A DNA stretch of 64,000 nt from Chelativorans sp. ZYF759 (GCF_012911015.1 NZ_WVVV01000001.1:248001-312000), one strand, 5' to 3'; numbered from the stretch's first letter, positions 1-9,159 are shown. The notes: generated by a model from the letters alone, not told the origin. Numbers and translations are program-made.

Positions 1-1248
1 GTTCATCGCCAGCCAGCGGGCGAGCACCACCTTCTGCTGATTGCCGCCGGAGAGATCTCCGATGGCCTTCTCCGCATCCGATGTGCGGATGTCGAGCTTC
101 TCGATATAATGGGCCGCCAGGCGCTCCTGTTCGGCACGGGGAATGCGCGACATCCAGCCGCGGCGCGCCTGCAAGGCCAGGATGATGTTCTCGCGTACCG
201 AGAGTTCTGCGGCTATGCCGTCGGCCTTGCGTTCTTCGGGCGCGAAACCGAAGCCGGCGGCAATCGCCTCGCGCGGGCTGCCATGGGCGACGCGGCCCTG
301 CGCATCCTCGGTGGTTCCGCTGCCGGCGGAGCGGACGCCGAACATCAGCTGTGCCGTCTCCGTCCTGCCTGAACCCAGGAGGCCGGCAAGGCCGATCACC
401 TCGCCACGTTCCACCGAGAGATCGAAGGGCTCGATCATGCCGGCACGGCCGAGGCCCTCGAACCGGATCATCGGTTCGCGCCGCTCGGCGTTCTGTCCTG
501 AGGCGCCCCGATCGTGGCGTTCGGCCTCCTCGAGTTCGCGGCCCAGCATGTGCGAGATGAGCCGCAGGCGGTCCAGCTGGGCCGTTTCCGCGGTTACGAT
601 CTTGCGCCCGTTGCGCAGCACGGTGACGCGATCGCAGAGCTCGAAGACCTGGTTGAGGAAGTGCGACACGAATATGATTCCAAGTCCTTCGTCGCGGAGC
701 CGGCCAACGATCGAAAAGAGGAGGCGGACCTCTGCGGCGTCGAGACTGGCCGTCGGCTCGTCGAGAATCAGCACCTTGCCGGAGAGCTCGACCGCCCGCG
801 CGATAGCCACGATCTGGCGGATCGCGACCGGATAGGCGCCGAGATCGCGGTCGACGTCGATACCGATGCCATAGGGCGCCAGAATCTCGCGCGCCTTTCG
901 GCTCTGCATGCGTGCGTCGACCAGTCCGAAGCGCCGAGGCTCACTGCCGAAGGTGAGGTTCTGGGCGACCGTCATGTTGGGCAGGAGGTTCACCTCCTGA
1001 TAGACGGTGCCTATGCCCAGCGTCTGCGCCTCGGCGGTCGATGTCGGATTGATGGAATGTCCCTGCAAGAACATCTCGCCGCCATCACGGCGATAGGCTC
1101 CGGTGAGACACTTGATCAGCGTCGATTTTCCGGCCCCGTTCTCGCCCAGCAGCCCATGCACCTCGCCTGCGGCGAGATCGAAGTCCACGCCCTGAAGGGC
1201 CTTGGTGCCCGGGAACGACTTCGACAGCGATCTGATCGACAGAAGCAT
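1..1248 (-). CDS. ytfR: Galactofuranose/sugar ABC transporter ATPase YtfR (partial, cut by window edge)
   Basis: This is a tandem-domain sugar ABC ATPase of the RbsA/YtfR class that would power import through a YtfT/YjfF-type permease lying outside the window. Translation from the ATG at 1248 gives MLLSIRSLSKSF, then a Walker A motif (GENGAGKST, about residues 35-43). The last residues inside the window are the second-domain signature LSGGNQQKVVLARWLA. About 416 of the usual roughly 500 residues are present; the C-terminus lies beyond base 1. The gene is 58 bp downstream of ytfQ in the same direction, with a stem-loop in between. The close YtfQ match next door makes galactofuranose (or a related galactoside or arabinoside) the best guess for substrate. 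Confidence 0.88.
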   Translation of the reverse strand, partial: MLLSIRSLSKSFPGTKALQGVDFDLAAGEVHGLLGENGAGKSTLIKCLTGAYRRDGGEMFLQGHSINPTSTAEAQTLGIGTVYQEVNLLPNMTVAQNLTFGSEPRRFGLVDARMQSRKAREILAPYGIGIDVDRDLGAYPVAIRQIVAIARAVELSGKVLILDEPTASLDAAEVRLLFSIVGRLRDEGLGIIFVSHFLNQVFELCDRVTVLRNGRKIVTAETAQLDRLRLISHMLGRELEEAERHDRGASGQNAERREPMIRFEGLGRAGMIEPFDLSVERGEVIGLAGLLGSGRTETAQLMFGVRSAGSGTTEDAQGRVAHGSPREAIAAGFGFAPEERKADGIAAELSVRENIILALQARRGWMSRIPRAEQERLAAHYIEKLDIRTSDAEKAIGDLSGGNQQKVVLARWLAMN

Positions 1249-1264
1249 CTAGATATCCTGCAGC

Positions 1265-1294
1265 GAACCGGGGCATCATGCCCCGGTCCGGTTC
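1265..1294 (-). other. Intergenic stem-loop between ytfQ and ytfR
   Basis: A perfect 9-bp inverted repeat (CCGGGGCAT, one base, ATGCCCCGG at 1268-1286), extended by one more A:T pair, fills the short gap between the binding-protein and ATPase genes. There is no T-run, so it is more likely a 3'-end mRNA stabiliser or partial attenuator than a full terminator. Similar hairpins follow three other binding-protein genes in this window. Confidence 0.6.
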
Positions 1295-1306
1295 GTCAGC
1301 CCAGCC

Positions 1307-2254
1307 TCAATAGCCCAGATCTTTGCGGGCTTCGTACTCGCCGGCAGGATCGTCGGCCTGGGTGTACAGGCGCGAATCGGTCTGGATGAACTTCTCCGGC
1401 ATGGTGCCATCGGCCCAGAAGGCTTCCAGCGCGTCGAAGGCCGGCCCGGCCATATTCGGCGTCAGTTCGACGGTAGCGTTCGCCTCGCCGGCCGCCATGG
1501 CCTGGAAGATGTCCGGTACCGCGTCGATCGAGACGACCCTGATGTCTTCGCCCGGGCGCAGGCCTGCTTCCTTGATGGCCTGGATCGCGCCGATCGCCAT
1601 GTCGTCATTGTGGGCGTAGAGCGCGCAGATCTCCGCGCCGCCGCCTTCGGCCTGAAGGAAACTCTCCATCACCTGCTTGCCGCCGGAACGCGTGAAGTCG
1701 CCCGTCTGGCTACGCACGATCTCGAGATTGGCATGCCCCTCGATCGCCTCGCGGAAGCCATTGGCGCGATCGATGGCGGGCGAGGACCCGGTCGTTCCCT
1801 GCAACTCGACGATGCGGCAATCGGCATCGCCGACATCGCCCACCAGCCATTCGCCGGCGACCCGCCCTTCATGCACCAGATCCGAGCCGACAGCGGTCAG
1901 GTAGAGATCATCGGAGGAATCGACCTGGCGGTCGAGCAGGACAACGGGGATTTCGGCTTCCTTGGCCTCCTGAAGCACGCTGTCCCATCCGGTAGCGACC
2001 ACCGGGGCAAGCAGGATCGCGTCGACATCCTGGGCAATGAAGGAGCGGATGGCCGCAATCTGGTTCTCCTGGCGCTGCTGGGCATCCGAGAACTGGAGCG
2101 TGTAGCCGCGTTCTTCCGCCTGCTGCCGCGTGAGCGTCGTCTCGGCCGCGCGCCACCCGGACTCCGAGCCGATCTGCGAAAAGCCGACAGTCTGGGCAGA
2201 AGCCGTCGCGGTGAGCGCCAATAGCGCGGCACCTGTCAAAAGGGTCTTCATCAT
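1307..2254 (-). CDS. ytfQ: Galactofuranose ABC transporter substrate-binding protein YtfQ
   Basis: This is a periplasmic sugar-binding protein of 315 residues. The signal peptide is MMKTLLTGAALLALTATASA, and the mature protein starts with QTVGFSQIGSESGWRAAET, nearly the recalled E. coli YtfQ sequence. Further YtfQ-like stretches include APVVATGWDSVLQEAKEAEI, the motif RSQTGDFTRS, YAHNDDMAIGAIQAIKEAGL and VELTPNMAGPAFDALE. E. coli YtfQ binds galactofuranose. The start at 2254 was chosen because GGAGGAAACAAATC precedes tandem ATGs; an upstream in-frame extension lacks a signal peptide. The gene is first in a ytfQ-ytfR unit and lies 174 bp downstream of the GguC-like gene, so it may share that transcript or have its own promoter. 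Confidence 0.93.
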   Translation of the reverse strand: MMKTLLTGAALLALTATASAQTVGFSQIGSESGWRAAETTLTRQQAEERGYTLQFSDAQQRQENQIAAIRSFIAQDVDAILLAPVVATGWDSVLQEAKEAEIPVVLLDRQVDSSDDLYLTAVGSDLVHEGRVAGEWLVGDVGDADCRIVELQGTTGSSPAIDRANGFREAIEGHANLEIVRSQTGDFTRSGGKQVMESFLQAEGGGAEICALYAHNDDMAIGAIQAIKEAGLRPGEDIRVVSIDAVPDIFQAMAAGEANATVELTPNMAGPAFDALEAFWADGTMPEKFIQTDSRLYTQADDPAGEYEARKDLGY

Positions 2255-2428
2255 GATTTGTTTCCTCCGCTTGTACGGCCGAGCATCGGGGCTCGACCTG
2301 AGTTCATTACTGGAGCCCATCAGCGCTGCTCCCTTCGCGCATCCGATCCGGCCAGTCCCGCCGGAACGTGTCTTGTTGCCCCTTGGGGCAGGCAAATCTC
2401 CAATTGCGTCCGCCCCCCCTCATCGATC

Positions 2429-3319
2429 TCAGAGCACGCGGACGGGCTGCGTTTCGGGCGAGCCGTGCAAGGGCGCAGCCGCGACCGAATTGCGAAGCGG
2501 GAGACCGAATGGCGCGGCCTCTATCTCGAAGACGTCGCCCGAAAGCGCCGTCGTTTCCCCGAAAAGGGCAGCTGTGGGCGTCCCGAACATGTGGATGTGC
2601 ACGTCCCCGGGCCTGAGGAAGACGCCGCGCCCGAAAAGGTCTTTCTCGAGTTCGGCGACGGAATGTCCGGGATCAGCCACGTTCAGAATGATCGGGCTCA
2701 TGGCGACGACCTCGCCGCCACGCATCAGCCGGAACGTACCGCTGACGACGCCCGGCAGAACGCTGACGAGGAGTTCAGGCCCGAAAGCGATCCGCGGTTC
2801 GCCGCCATACATGCCGGCCTCCCCCGTCTCTCGGGAGAAGCGGTTGGAGTACTGCCTGGAAAGCGTGAACCCGATCCGGCAAGGCAGCGCGTCCGTTCCG
2901 ATCACGTAGAGTCCCGCAATCCTGGGCTGAACGGCCCCTTCGAAATCGAACAATGGCAAGGCGACGGGTGCCGAAGGCGCGACGAGCGCATCACCGGCGC
3001 CGCGGTAGAACCAGGCTGCCTTTTCACTCCCGTCCGCCTTTTCCGAAAGAGCCAGCGGGCTCCCGCTGACGACCACATGGGCGGGGTCTGGATGAAGCAC
3101 CGGGGGCAGGACGCGGCCTTCCTCGCAGAGCTGGTCCAAGTCCACCGCCGCCCCCAGCCCGCGCTCCAGCACGCAGTCGCTGAGGCTCACGCGCGCCGAT
3201 GCACACCACAATGCAAGGTCGTAGAGTGACTGGTCGGAAGCGACCTCGTAGGCCTCGGTTCCCTCACGGGCGACAACCTGGATCTGGCCGTCCAGGCGCC
3301 GGAACTGCGACAGAAGCAC
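2429..3319 (-). CDS. AraD1/GguC-family protein (FAH-like fold, probable sugar-acid dehydratase)
   Basis: The product is 296 residues from a GTG at 3319, preceded by GGGAGG at a 5-base spacing. It begins with LLSQFRRLDGQIQVV, which matches the usual N-terminus of the family; starting at the ATG at 3448 would add an unconserved 43-residue tail. Recognisable family segments are LPPVLHPDPAHVVVSG, AWFYRGAGDALVAPSAP, PRIAGLYVIGTDALP, the short FGPELLV motif, and RPGDVHIHMFGT followed by GDVFEIEAAPFG. GguC sits downstream of chvE-gguAB in Agrobacterium. Related fumarylacetoacetase-fold proteins dehydrate 2-keto-3-deoxy sugar acids, so a role in galactose or arabinose oxidation is an inference. It is divergent from the LysR gene and upstream of ytfQ. 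Confidence 0.75.
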   Translation of the reverse strand: MLLSQFRRLDGQIQVVAREGTEAYEVASDQSLYDLALWCASARVSLSDCVLERGLGAAVDLDQLCEEGRVLPPVLHPDPAHVVVSGSPLALSEKADGSEKAAWFYRGAGDALVAPSAPVALPLFDFEGAVQPRIAGLYVIGTDALPCRIGFTLSRQYSNRFSRETGEAGMYGGEPRIAFGPELLVSVLPGVVSGTFRLMRGGEVVAMSPIILNVADPGHSVAELEKDLFGRGVFLRPGDVHIHMFGTPTAALFGETTALSGDVFEIEAAPFGLPLRNSVAAAPLHGSPETQPVRVL

Positions 3320-3583
3320 TTCATCCTCCCGAAACTCGGCGACACGCCGAGAAGGCAGCGGCTGCAAAGTGCGATCGGGAGGCGGCGTGCAGGACGCATT
3401 ACCTCCGACATCCCACACGGGAAACTCTCCTCCAAGCTCTTCCCGCAAGCAGCCAGCAATACAGCCTGAAGTAGCATCAACTGTTATGCGTTAGAAATTC
3501 ATTTTTTCCGGGATGACATAGCAAAATGATCATATAGCCTCTTCGGCGTCGCCCCTCGAACAGGCGCGGCGGGAGGAAACGGC

Positions 3584-4585
3584 ATGATACATTCGGACGA
3601 TCCCAGAGTCGGCCAGCATCTGCTGGTCAGGAAAGGGCTCAAATTCTCGCAGTTGCGGCTGTTGTCGGTGCTGCGCGAGACAGGTCAGATCGGCGCGGCG
3701 GCACAACAGCTCGGCATGACCCAGCCCGCCGCGTCACGGCTTCTGGGCCAGCTTGAGGACATGATCGGCGCTCCGATCTTCAGACGTCACGCGCGGGGCG
3801 TGTCTCTCACGGAGGCAGGCGCCATCATGGCCGAACAGGCTGAACGCACCCTGCACGAGCTCGATCTATCGCAGGCGCGGGTCATGCAGGCCGTGCAGGG
3901 GACACGCGGTCTCGTCCGGATCGGCTCCGTGACGGGACCGTCCCTCGACCTTGTCCTGCCACTCGTGCGCGAAGCGCGGGTGTCTTCTCCGGCGGTCGAA
4001 CTGGCGGTGCAGGTCGATACCTCCGACCGGCTGGCCGAGGGTCTGCTGTCGCGCGATCTCGATTTCTACGTCGGGCGCATTCCGGATGGAGCCAATGCCC
4101 AGCCTTTTGCTGTCGTCGACATCGGTGACGAACCCATCGCGCTGGTCGTGCGGGAGGATCACCCGCTCACCCGCGTCAAGGACCTCACGTTGGAACAGTG
4201 CATGGCCTATGACTGGATCTCGCAGCCCCCTGGCGGTCTCTTGAGGCGCACGGCGGAAGATTACCTGCTTTCGCGTGGATTACCGCTGCCGCGGCGGATG
4301 ATGGGCACGGCCTCGACGCTGTTCACGCTGGCCCTTATCCGCAAGACCAATGCGATTGCGCCGCTGGCCAAGGCGGTGGCGGATTTCTTCATCGAAAGCA
4401 GCGGGCTCGGCAGTCGTCTGGCAAGCCTGCCGGTGGCGCAAGACCTTACCGTCAAGACCTACAGCGTCGTCACGCGCCAGGATCGCGATCTCTCTCCGGC
4501 CGCAGAGACGGTTCTGTCCGCCCTCCTGAAGCGTTGTCGCACCTACCAGGCGACTATCGGCTTGCATCCGCAGGGCGCGGACTGA
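3584..4585 (+). CDS. LysR-family transcriptional regulator, GbpR-like
   Basis: This is a 333-residue LysR-type regulator. The N-terminal winged helix-turn-helix is at about residues 20-80 (KFSQLRLLSVLRETGQIGAA, then QLGMTQPAASRLLGQLE), followed by a substrate-binding effector domain. The ATG at 3584 follows GGGAGGAAACGGC. It is divergent from the GguC-like gene across about 260 bp, the normal arrangement for a LysR regulator and its target. In Agrobacterium, the LysR protein GbpR controls chvE-gguABC, so control of the gguC-like/ytfQ/ytfR unit in response to a sugar is a reasonable inference. The intergenic region is AT-rich near 3490-3545, probably the operator and promoters, but I cannot assign a specific site. 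Confidence 0.85.
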   Translation: MIHSDDPRVGQHLLVRKGLKFSQLRLLSVLRETGQIGAAAQQLGMTQPAASRLLGQLEDMIGAPIFRRHARGVSLTEAGAIMAEQAERTLHELDLSQARVMQAVQGTRGLVRIGSVTGPSLDLVLPLVREARVSSPAVELAVQVDTSDRLAEGLLSRDLDFYVGRIPDGANAQPFAVVDIGDEPIALVVREDHPLTRVKDLTLEQCMAYDWISQPPGGLLRRTAEDYLLSRGLPLPRRMMGTASTLFTLALIRKTNAIAPLAKAVADFFIESSGLGSRLASLPVAQDLTVKTYSVVTRQDRDLSPAAETVLSALLKRCRTYQATIGLHPQGAD

Positions 4586-4613
4586 CGGGGCGCAGGCCTG
4601 GGGAAGAGCCTCT

Positions 4614-7223
4614 TCACCAGCTGAGCAGAAGCGCGCCTTTCGGCCCGATCACCCAATCGGCGACCATCAGCCTGCCTCCCTCCATCGGCCTGGATCGCCC
4701 CGACAACACATCGCGGTATGTCCCCTCTGCCAGGGCTGGAGGCAGTTCGATCCGCGTATCCCCCCAATGCCGGGCATCGGCCGACAATTCACCGGCCAGG
4801 CGCGGCACGAGGACAAGCGCCGCATCACCCTTGTGGAGACGCGCATAGGCCAGCAGGCTTTCGGCGCCGCTACCCCGGACCTGGAGCGGCAGATACTGGC
4901 CCCACGTGAACAGGTCGGCGCGTTCGTTCCGGGCGGCGAGACCGGCTGCCAGGACATCCATTTTCAACGCGGAGAAGGTATCGCCTTCGTTCTGTCTCGC
5001 GGTGAGCATCTCGCGCAACATGCCGAAGTCTACCGGGCGCCGGTTGTCGGGATCCACCAGACTGAAATCGCCCGTTTCGGTCCCCTGGTAGATGTCTGGA
5101 ATGCCCGGCGCGGTAAGCTTGACCAGCAGCTGGCTCAACGCGTTCCGCCGTCCGGCGGCTCGATAGGTCTGCGTCTTTCGCACGAAATCCGACAGAAAGG
5201 CGCTGCCGGGCTCGAGCAGACCTTCGGCATAGGCGCGCACGGCAGATTCGTACTCCGCGCCGATGTTGGTCCAGGTCGTGCGGAGCTTCGCCTCCCGGAC
5301 GGCCTTCTCAAGAAACTCCAGGAAGCGCGCGCGCAGGGTCGCAATTCCGTCGCCGTCGTCGGCATCAAGACCTTCGGGCCACGCCGCCATGAGGGCCTGG
5401 TAGATCATCCATTCGAGTTCGGGTTCCGGCGCCGGCTTGCCCTCCACCTTTCGGACGAGACCGCTGTTGGCAGCGCGCCAGCGGGCGACCAGCTGCGCCC
5501 ATTCTTCCGGCGCGCCGGTGAGCGAAAACAGGCGCGCGCGGGCATCTTCGCCGCGTTTGGTGTCGTGCGTCGCCGTCGCTGTCAGTGACAGGGGATGACG
5601 GCTCTGCCGCTCATCCATCAGCCGGTGGAACCGCTCCAGCGAAGGCCGGGGACGCTCGGGCTCGCAGCCCACCTCGTTCAAGGCCAGAAGCCGGTGATCG
5701 CGGTAGAAGAGCGTGTCCTCGACGCCCTTCGCCATTGCCGGGCTGGAAAGCTGCTGGAAAAGACGCCTCGCGCGGGCGGTTTCGTCGTCGGCCGGGTCCC
5801 TCTCGATGAGGATATCGCGCAGGAATGCGATCAGATCGGCCGCAACCTCCGGGTCCCGTTCGCCCAGTTCTTCTGTCGCCCGATCAAAGGCCTCACGATC
5901 TGCCGCGCTTGCGGCCTCGGCGCCGACATAGGTGCGGTAGACGGGCATCGCCACGATGAGGGCGGCCAGGCCATGCCGGACGCTATCAATGTCAAAACGC
6001 CGGTCGGACAGCGAGGTCAGGATGTCAGCCAGACGATGCAACTCGCCTTCGAAATTTATGGTCGCAATCTCGCGCTTGGCCGTGCGGCGAGCGCTGTGCA
6101 GGTCCGGCGCGCCGGTGTCCGTCTCATAGGCGCGGGCCAGCTTTTCCAGCCCTTCGGCATCGGCGAGCAGGTCTACCGTGGCATCGACGAACTCGTAGCC
6201 GGTCGTGCCCTGGATCGGCCAGTCGGCGGGCAGAAGCTCGTCGGGCGCAAGGATCTTCTCGACGACCAGGTAGACGTCCGGACCCACCGCCTCACGCAGC
6301 ATGTGAAGATAGGAGGCCGGATCGGCCAGCCCGTCGACATGGTCGATGCGCAGGCCGTCGACACGGCCCGAGCGCACGAGCTCCAATGTCAGGCGGTGAA
6401 CGTCGTCGAAGACGGCTCGATCTTCGACCCGGACGCCAGCCAGTCCCGTGATCTCGAAGAAGCGGCGATAGGACAGCGTGCGTCGCGCCTCCTTCCAGAA
6501 CATGAGCTGCCAGGGCTGCTCGTCATGGAGGGCGGAGATAAGTCCGTGGTCACGGGAAAGGGCGGCCAGTTTCTTCGCCAGTTCGCCATCTGCCCGTGTC
6601 GTCTCCCGCACCGCATCACGCAGCTCCTCTGGCTGTGCCGGATCGCCCAGGCCGGCGGCTTGGGCGAGCCGTGCTGCCACAGGGTGATCGATCTTCGCCA
6701 ACACGCCCTGCCAGCTGGCCGGGTGAAGCGGAATGCGGTTGTCGAAATAGGACATCGCCAGCCCGCCGCCCTCGACGTCCAGAATGAGCGACAGTTCGCC
6801 CTCGGCTAGCGCTTCCCCGAACGGCCGCCCCAGGATTGGCAAGGTCAGTTTTCGCGACCAGTCGATATCGAAATGTCGTGCGTAACGACTCTGCTCACCC
6901 CATTCCACGACATCGCGCCACCAGGGATTTTCCATCGATGCGGCCATGTGATTGGGCACGATGTCGAGGAGTAGCCCCAGCCCTTCGGCCTTGAGGCGAT
7001 CGCTCAGCCGCTCGAACCCGGCCCAACCGCCAAGCACGGAATCGATCTCGTTGTGGTCGGTGACGTCATAGCCATGGGTCGAGCCGCTGGTGGCGGCGAA
7101 AAGGGGGGAGGCATAGAGATGGCTGACGCCCAGTTGTTTCAGATAAGGCACGATCTCGAGGGCGGCTTCAAAGTCCATATCGCCGCGGAACTGCAGGCGA
7201 TAGGTGGCTACAGGGGTCTTCAT
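4614..7223 (-). CDS. treY: Malto-oligosyltrehalose synthase TreY
   Basis: TreY is a GH13 enzyme that turns the reducing end of malto-oligosaccharides into a trehalosyl unit, the first step of the TreYZ route. The 869-residue product starts MKTPVATYRLQF at 7223, the standard TreY N-terminus. It carries YASPLFAATSGSTHGYDVTD, a GH13 nucleophile region (GLRIDHVDGLADP), the acid/base region VVEKILAPDE, TATHDTKRGEDARARL, and ALNEVGCEPERP. Its ATG overlaps the malQ stop as ATGA, so the two are translationally coupled. The partner enzyme TreZ is encoded about 14 kb away at the end of the plus-strand operon. The gene ends 28 bp from the convergent LysR gene. Confidence 0.95.
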   Translation of the reverse strand: MKTPVATYRLQFRGDMDFEAALEIVPYLKQLGVSHLYASPLFAATSGSTHGYDVTDHNEIDSVLGGWAGFERLSDRLKAEGLGLLLDIVPNHMAASMENPWWRDVVEWGEQSRYARHFDIDWSRKLTLPILGRPFGEALAEGELSLILDVEGGGLAMSYFDNRIPLHPASWQGVLAKIDHPVAARLAQAAGLGDPAQPEELRDAVRETTRADGELAKKLAALSRDHGLISALHDEQPWQLMFWKEARRTLSYRRFFEITGLAGVRVEDRAVFDDVHRLTLELVRSGRVDGLRIDHVDGLADPASYLHMLREAVGPDVYLVVEKILAPDELLPADWPIQGTTGYEFVDATVDLLADAEGLEKLARAYETDTGAPDLHSARRTAKREIATINFEGELHRLADILTSLSDRRFDIDSVRHGLAALIVAMPVYRTYVGAEAASAADREAFDRATEELGERDPEVAADLIAFLRDILIERDPADDETARARRLFQQLSSPAMAKGVEDTLFYRDHRLLALNEVGCEPERPRPSLERFHRLMDERQSRHPLSLTATATHDTKRGEDARARLFSLTGAPEEWAQLVARWRAANSGLVRKVEGKPAPEPELEWMIYQALMAAWPEGLDADDGDGIATLRARFLEFLEKAVREAKLRTTWTNIGAEYESAVRAYAEGLLEPGSAFLSDFVRKTQTYRAAGRRNALSQLLVKLTAPGIPDIYQGTETGDFSLVDPDNRRPVDFGMLREMLTARQNEGDTFSALKMDVLAAGLAARNERADLFTWGQYLPLQVRGSGAESLLAYARLHKGDAALVLVPRLAGELSADARHWGDTRIELPPALAEGTYRDVLSGRSRPMEGGRLMVADWVIGPKGALLLSW

Positions 7224-9055
7224 CGGCGCGGCCTCCCGGCCGCCATGCGGGCCGTAACGTCGGCAAAGAGCGGCAGCTCTTCCAGCTCTTCGAGGGTGAT
7301 CTTCATGCGTCTGCGCCAATTCGGGTAGGTCCCGCTCGTTCCAGGCAGGTTCGTCGGCTCGTCTTCGCCCACGAGGTCCGCGACGCGCACGCCGGCCAGG
7401 AGCGCGTTGGTATCCGACAGAAACCCGTGCACGGCCACGCTGAGACTGTCGGGCGGCGGCTCATGCGGTTCGCCGATGGCCGACTGCCATTCGGATGGAA
7501 TCTGATCTTGTCCCACAAGCAGCCTGGCCAGAGCCCGACGTTCCCCGTGTCGATTGCTGCGCTGCTCGTCGGCGCCGGCCTGGTCGATCAGCCCATATTC
7601 GAGACGCAGGTCGACATCGTGGGCCTGCCACCAGCCTCGAAACGTCGGCAGATCATGCGTCGACAGGCAGGCAATCGAGTTGCGGGGATAGTCGGCAGCC
7701 GCGCGGAAGCCCTCTCCCCCCTGCTCGAAATAGAGGATGCGGTAGGACAGGATGGCGGCATCGCTCATCACGTCTCGAAAGCCCTCGGGCACGTGGCCGA
7801 GATCCTCGCCGATCACCAGCAACTGTCGTTCCTGGGAGTGATCCGAGAGGCGTCGCAGCAATTGCTGGAAAGGGTAGCGGAGATGCGCGCCCTCCGAAGC
7901 CGGTGCACCTTCGGGAACGAGGAAGAGCTGCTGCAAGGCCATGACGTGGTCGATCCTCAGCGCTCCCGCATGACGGGCAGCATCGACGATCAACGCCTCG
8001 AACGGGCGATAGTCCTGCCGGATCAGTGCGAGCGGCGAGAGTGCGGCAATGCCCCAGTCCTGGCCTTGCGTGCTGAAATAATCCGGCGGCGCGCCGATGG
8101 TGGCCCGCGCCACGTAGTCGTCCGGCGCGCTCCACGTCGCGGAACCGTCAGGCTCGTCGCCGACGGCGAGATCGAGATAGAGCCCGATGCGCATGCCGGC
8201 CTCGCGTGCAATCTGGCCGGCAGCGGCCAGTTGGCGCTCGGCCAGAAACTGGAGCCAGAGGTGAAAGGCCACCTCATCCGCCGCCGCTTCGGCAAAGTCC
8301 TCGACGGCCGCGCTCTCCGGATCGTGATAGGCCTCTGGCCAACCGCGCCAGCCGGCGCCATGCCCATCTTCGGCCATTCGCGCAGACAATGCCTCGAACA
8401 GAGCGTGGCGCGTCAGATGCAGCGAGGCTGCCTCCCGATAAGCGACGAAATCCTGCGCGGCGCCGGCAGCCGTGCCATGCCAGACCTGCTTCAGCGCACG
8501 GAGCTTGATCTCGGCGACATGGGCATAGTCCACGAAGTCGCCCGCATTTGCTTCTTCGAGCCCTCGTGGGCTGTGGGCCGACACTTCAAAACCCTCAACC
8601 CGGTCCACCGCTATGTAGAGCGGATTGAGAAACCGGCGGCTCGACGGTGAAAAGGGGCTGCAGCGCTCCGGGTCGGCCAGGAACGGCGCATGAAGTGGCG
8701 TCAGGCCGACGAAATCCGCCCCATGCCTGGCAGCGATGGCACACAGGCTTTCCAGATCTGCGAAATCTCCGATGCCCCAGCTGCGCTGCGACTTCAGTTC
8801 GTAGAGCTGTCCGGTGATGCCCCAGGCAGGTGCGTCTCGGAGCCATTGCGGCAGGTAGCACCTTGCCTTCTCGCCGTCGGATGCGGGAGTCCGTGCTGCG
8901 ACCGGCGCCGCTTCGCCCTCGTTCAGCACGCCGAGGCTTTCGAGGAGATGCCGTTTGGTGGAGTCGGCGGTTTTTACCAGGGTGCCATCCGCACCGGGAT
9001 AGCCGCGCGCTATGCCGACCTGCTCGGCCAACCCGTCAATATTGCCTTTATCCAT
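7220..9055 (-). CDS. malQ: 4-alpha-glucanotransferase (amylomaltase) MalQ
   Basis: MalQ is a GH77 disproportionating enzyme that transfers glucan segments between maltodextrins, supplying chains of suitable length to TreY and the branching/debranching enzymes. The 611 residues include RSWGIGDFADLESLCAIAA, LTPLHAPFLADPERCSPFSP, the nucleophile motif LRIDHVMAL (Asp about 369), VIGEDLGHVPEG and STHDLPTFRGWW. A roughly 60-residue N-terminal extension precedes the catalytic domain, as in many proteobacterial MalQ proteins. The ATG at 9055 follows GAAGAGGCTCGC. It is the first gene of a malQ-treY unit, and an EcfG-like promoter motif lies about 40 bp upstream. Confidence 0.93.
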   Translation of the reverse strand: MDKGNIDGLAEQVGIARGYPGADGTLVKTADSTKRHLLESLGVLNEGEAAPVAARTPASDGEKARCYLPQWLRDAPAWGITGQLYELKSQRSWGIGDFADLESLCAIAARHGADFVGLTPLHAPFLADPERCSPFSPSSRRFLNPLYIAVDRVEGFEVSAHSPRGLEEANAGDFVDYAHVAEIKLRALKQVWHGTAAGAAQDFVAYREAASLHLTRHALFEALSARMAEDGHGAGWRGWPEAYHDPESAAVEDFAEAAADEVAFHLWLQFLAERQLAAAGQIAREAGMRIGLYLDLAVGDEPDGSATWSAPDDYVARATIGAPPDYFSTQGQDWGIAALSPLALIRQDYRPFEALIVDAARHAGALRIDHVMALQQLFLVPEGAPASEGAHLRYPFQQLLRRLSDHSQERQLLVIGEDLGHVPEGFRDVMSDAAILSYRILYFEQGGEGFRAAADYPRNSIACLSTHDLPTFRGWWQAHDVDLRLEYGLIDQAGADEQRSNRHGERRALARLLVGQDQIPSEWQSAIGEPHEPPPDSLSVAVHGFLSDTNALLAGVRVADLVGEDEPTNLPGTSGTYPNWRRRMKITLEELEELPLFADVTARMAAGRPRR

Positions 9056-9093
9056 GCGAGCCTCTTCGAGCTGTCGGTCGGACCAGCTGGTTC

Positions 9094-9118
9094 AACTTCA
9101 CGCACGAGTGCTTGTTCC
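9094..9118 (-). promoter_or_regulatory. EcfG-like (general stress) promoter for malQ-treY
   Basis: Reading the minus strand, GGAAC (9118-9114) is followed by 16 bases and AGTT (9097-9094). This fits the alphaproteobacterial EcfG/RpoE2 pattern GGAAC-N18-TT. The -10 element lies about 40 bp upstream of the malQ start. The match rests on the two short elements and spacing only. Confidence 0.5.
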
Positions 9119-9134
9119 CTCTCCCCGTCTCGCC

Positions 9135-9159
9135 GGAACAAACTCGTGCCTATCCGGTT
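9135..9159 (+). promoter_or_regulatory. EcfG-like (general stress) promoter for the glgE operon
   Basis: GGAAC (9135-9139), 16 bases, then GGTT (9156-9159) fits GGAAC-N18-TT on the plus strand, about 100 bp upstream of glgE. It lies back to back with the minus-strand motif at 9094-9118. Both share GGAACAA followed by CTCGTGC, so the pair looks like a mirrored duplication. Confidence 0.5.

Noticed and set aside
2377-2390. TGCCCCTTGGGGCA palindrome between the gguC-like gene and ytfQ
   Set aside because: The stem is short with an unfavourable 2-base loop and no T-run, so I did not call it a terminator.
3320-3448. N-terminal extension of the GguC-like protein to the ATG at 3448
   Set aside because: The extra 43 residues are unconserved and proline-rich, and a GTG at 3319 has a well-placed GGGAGG.
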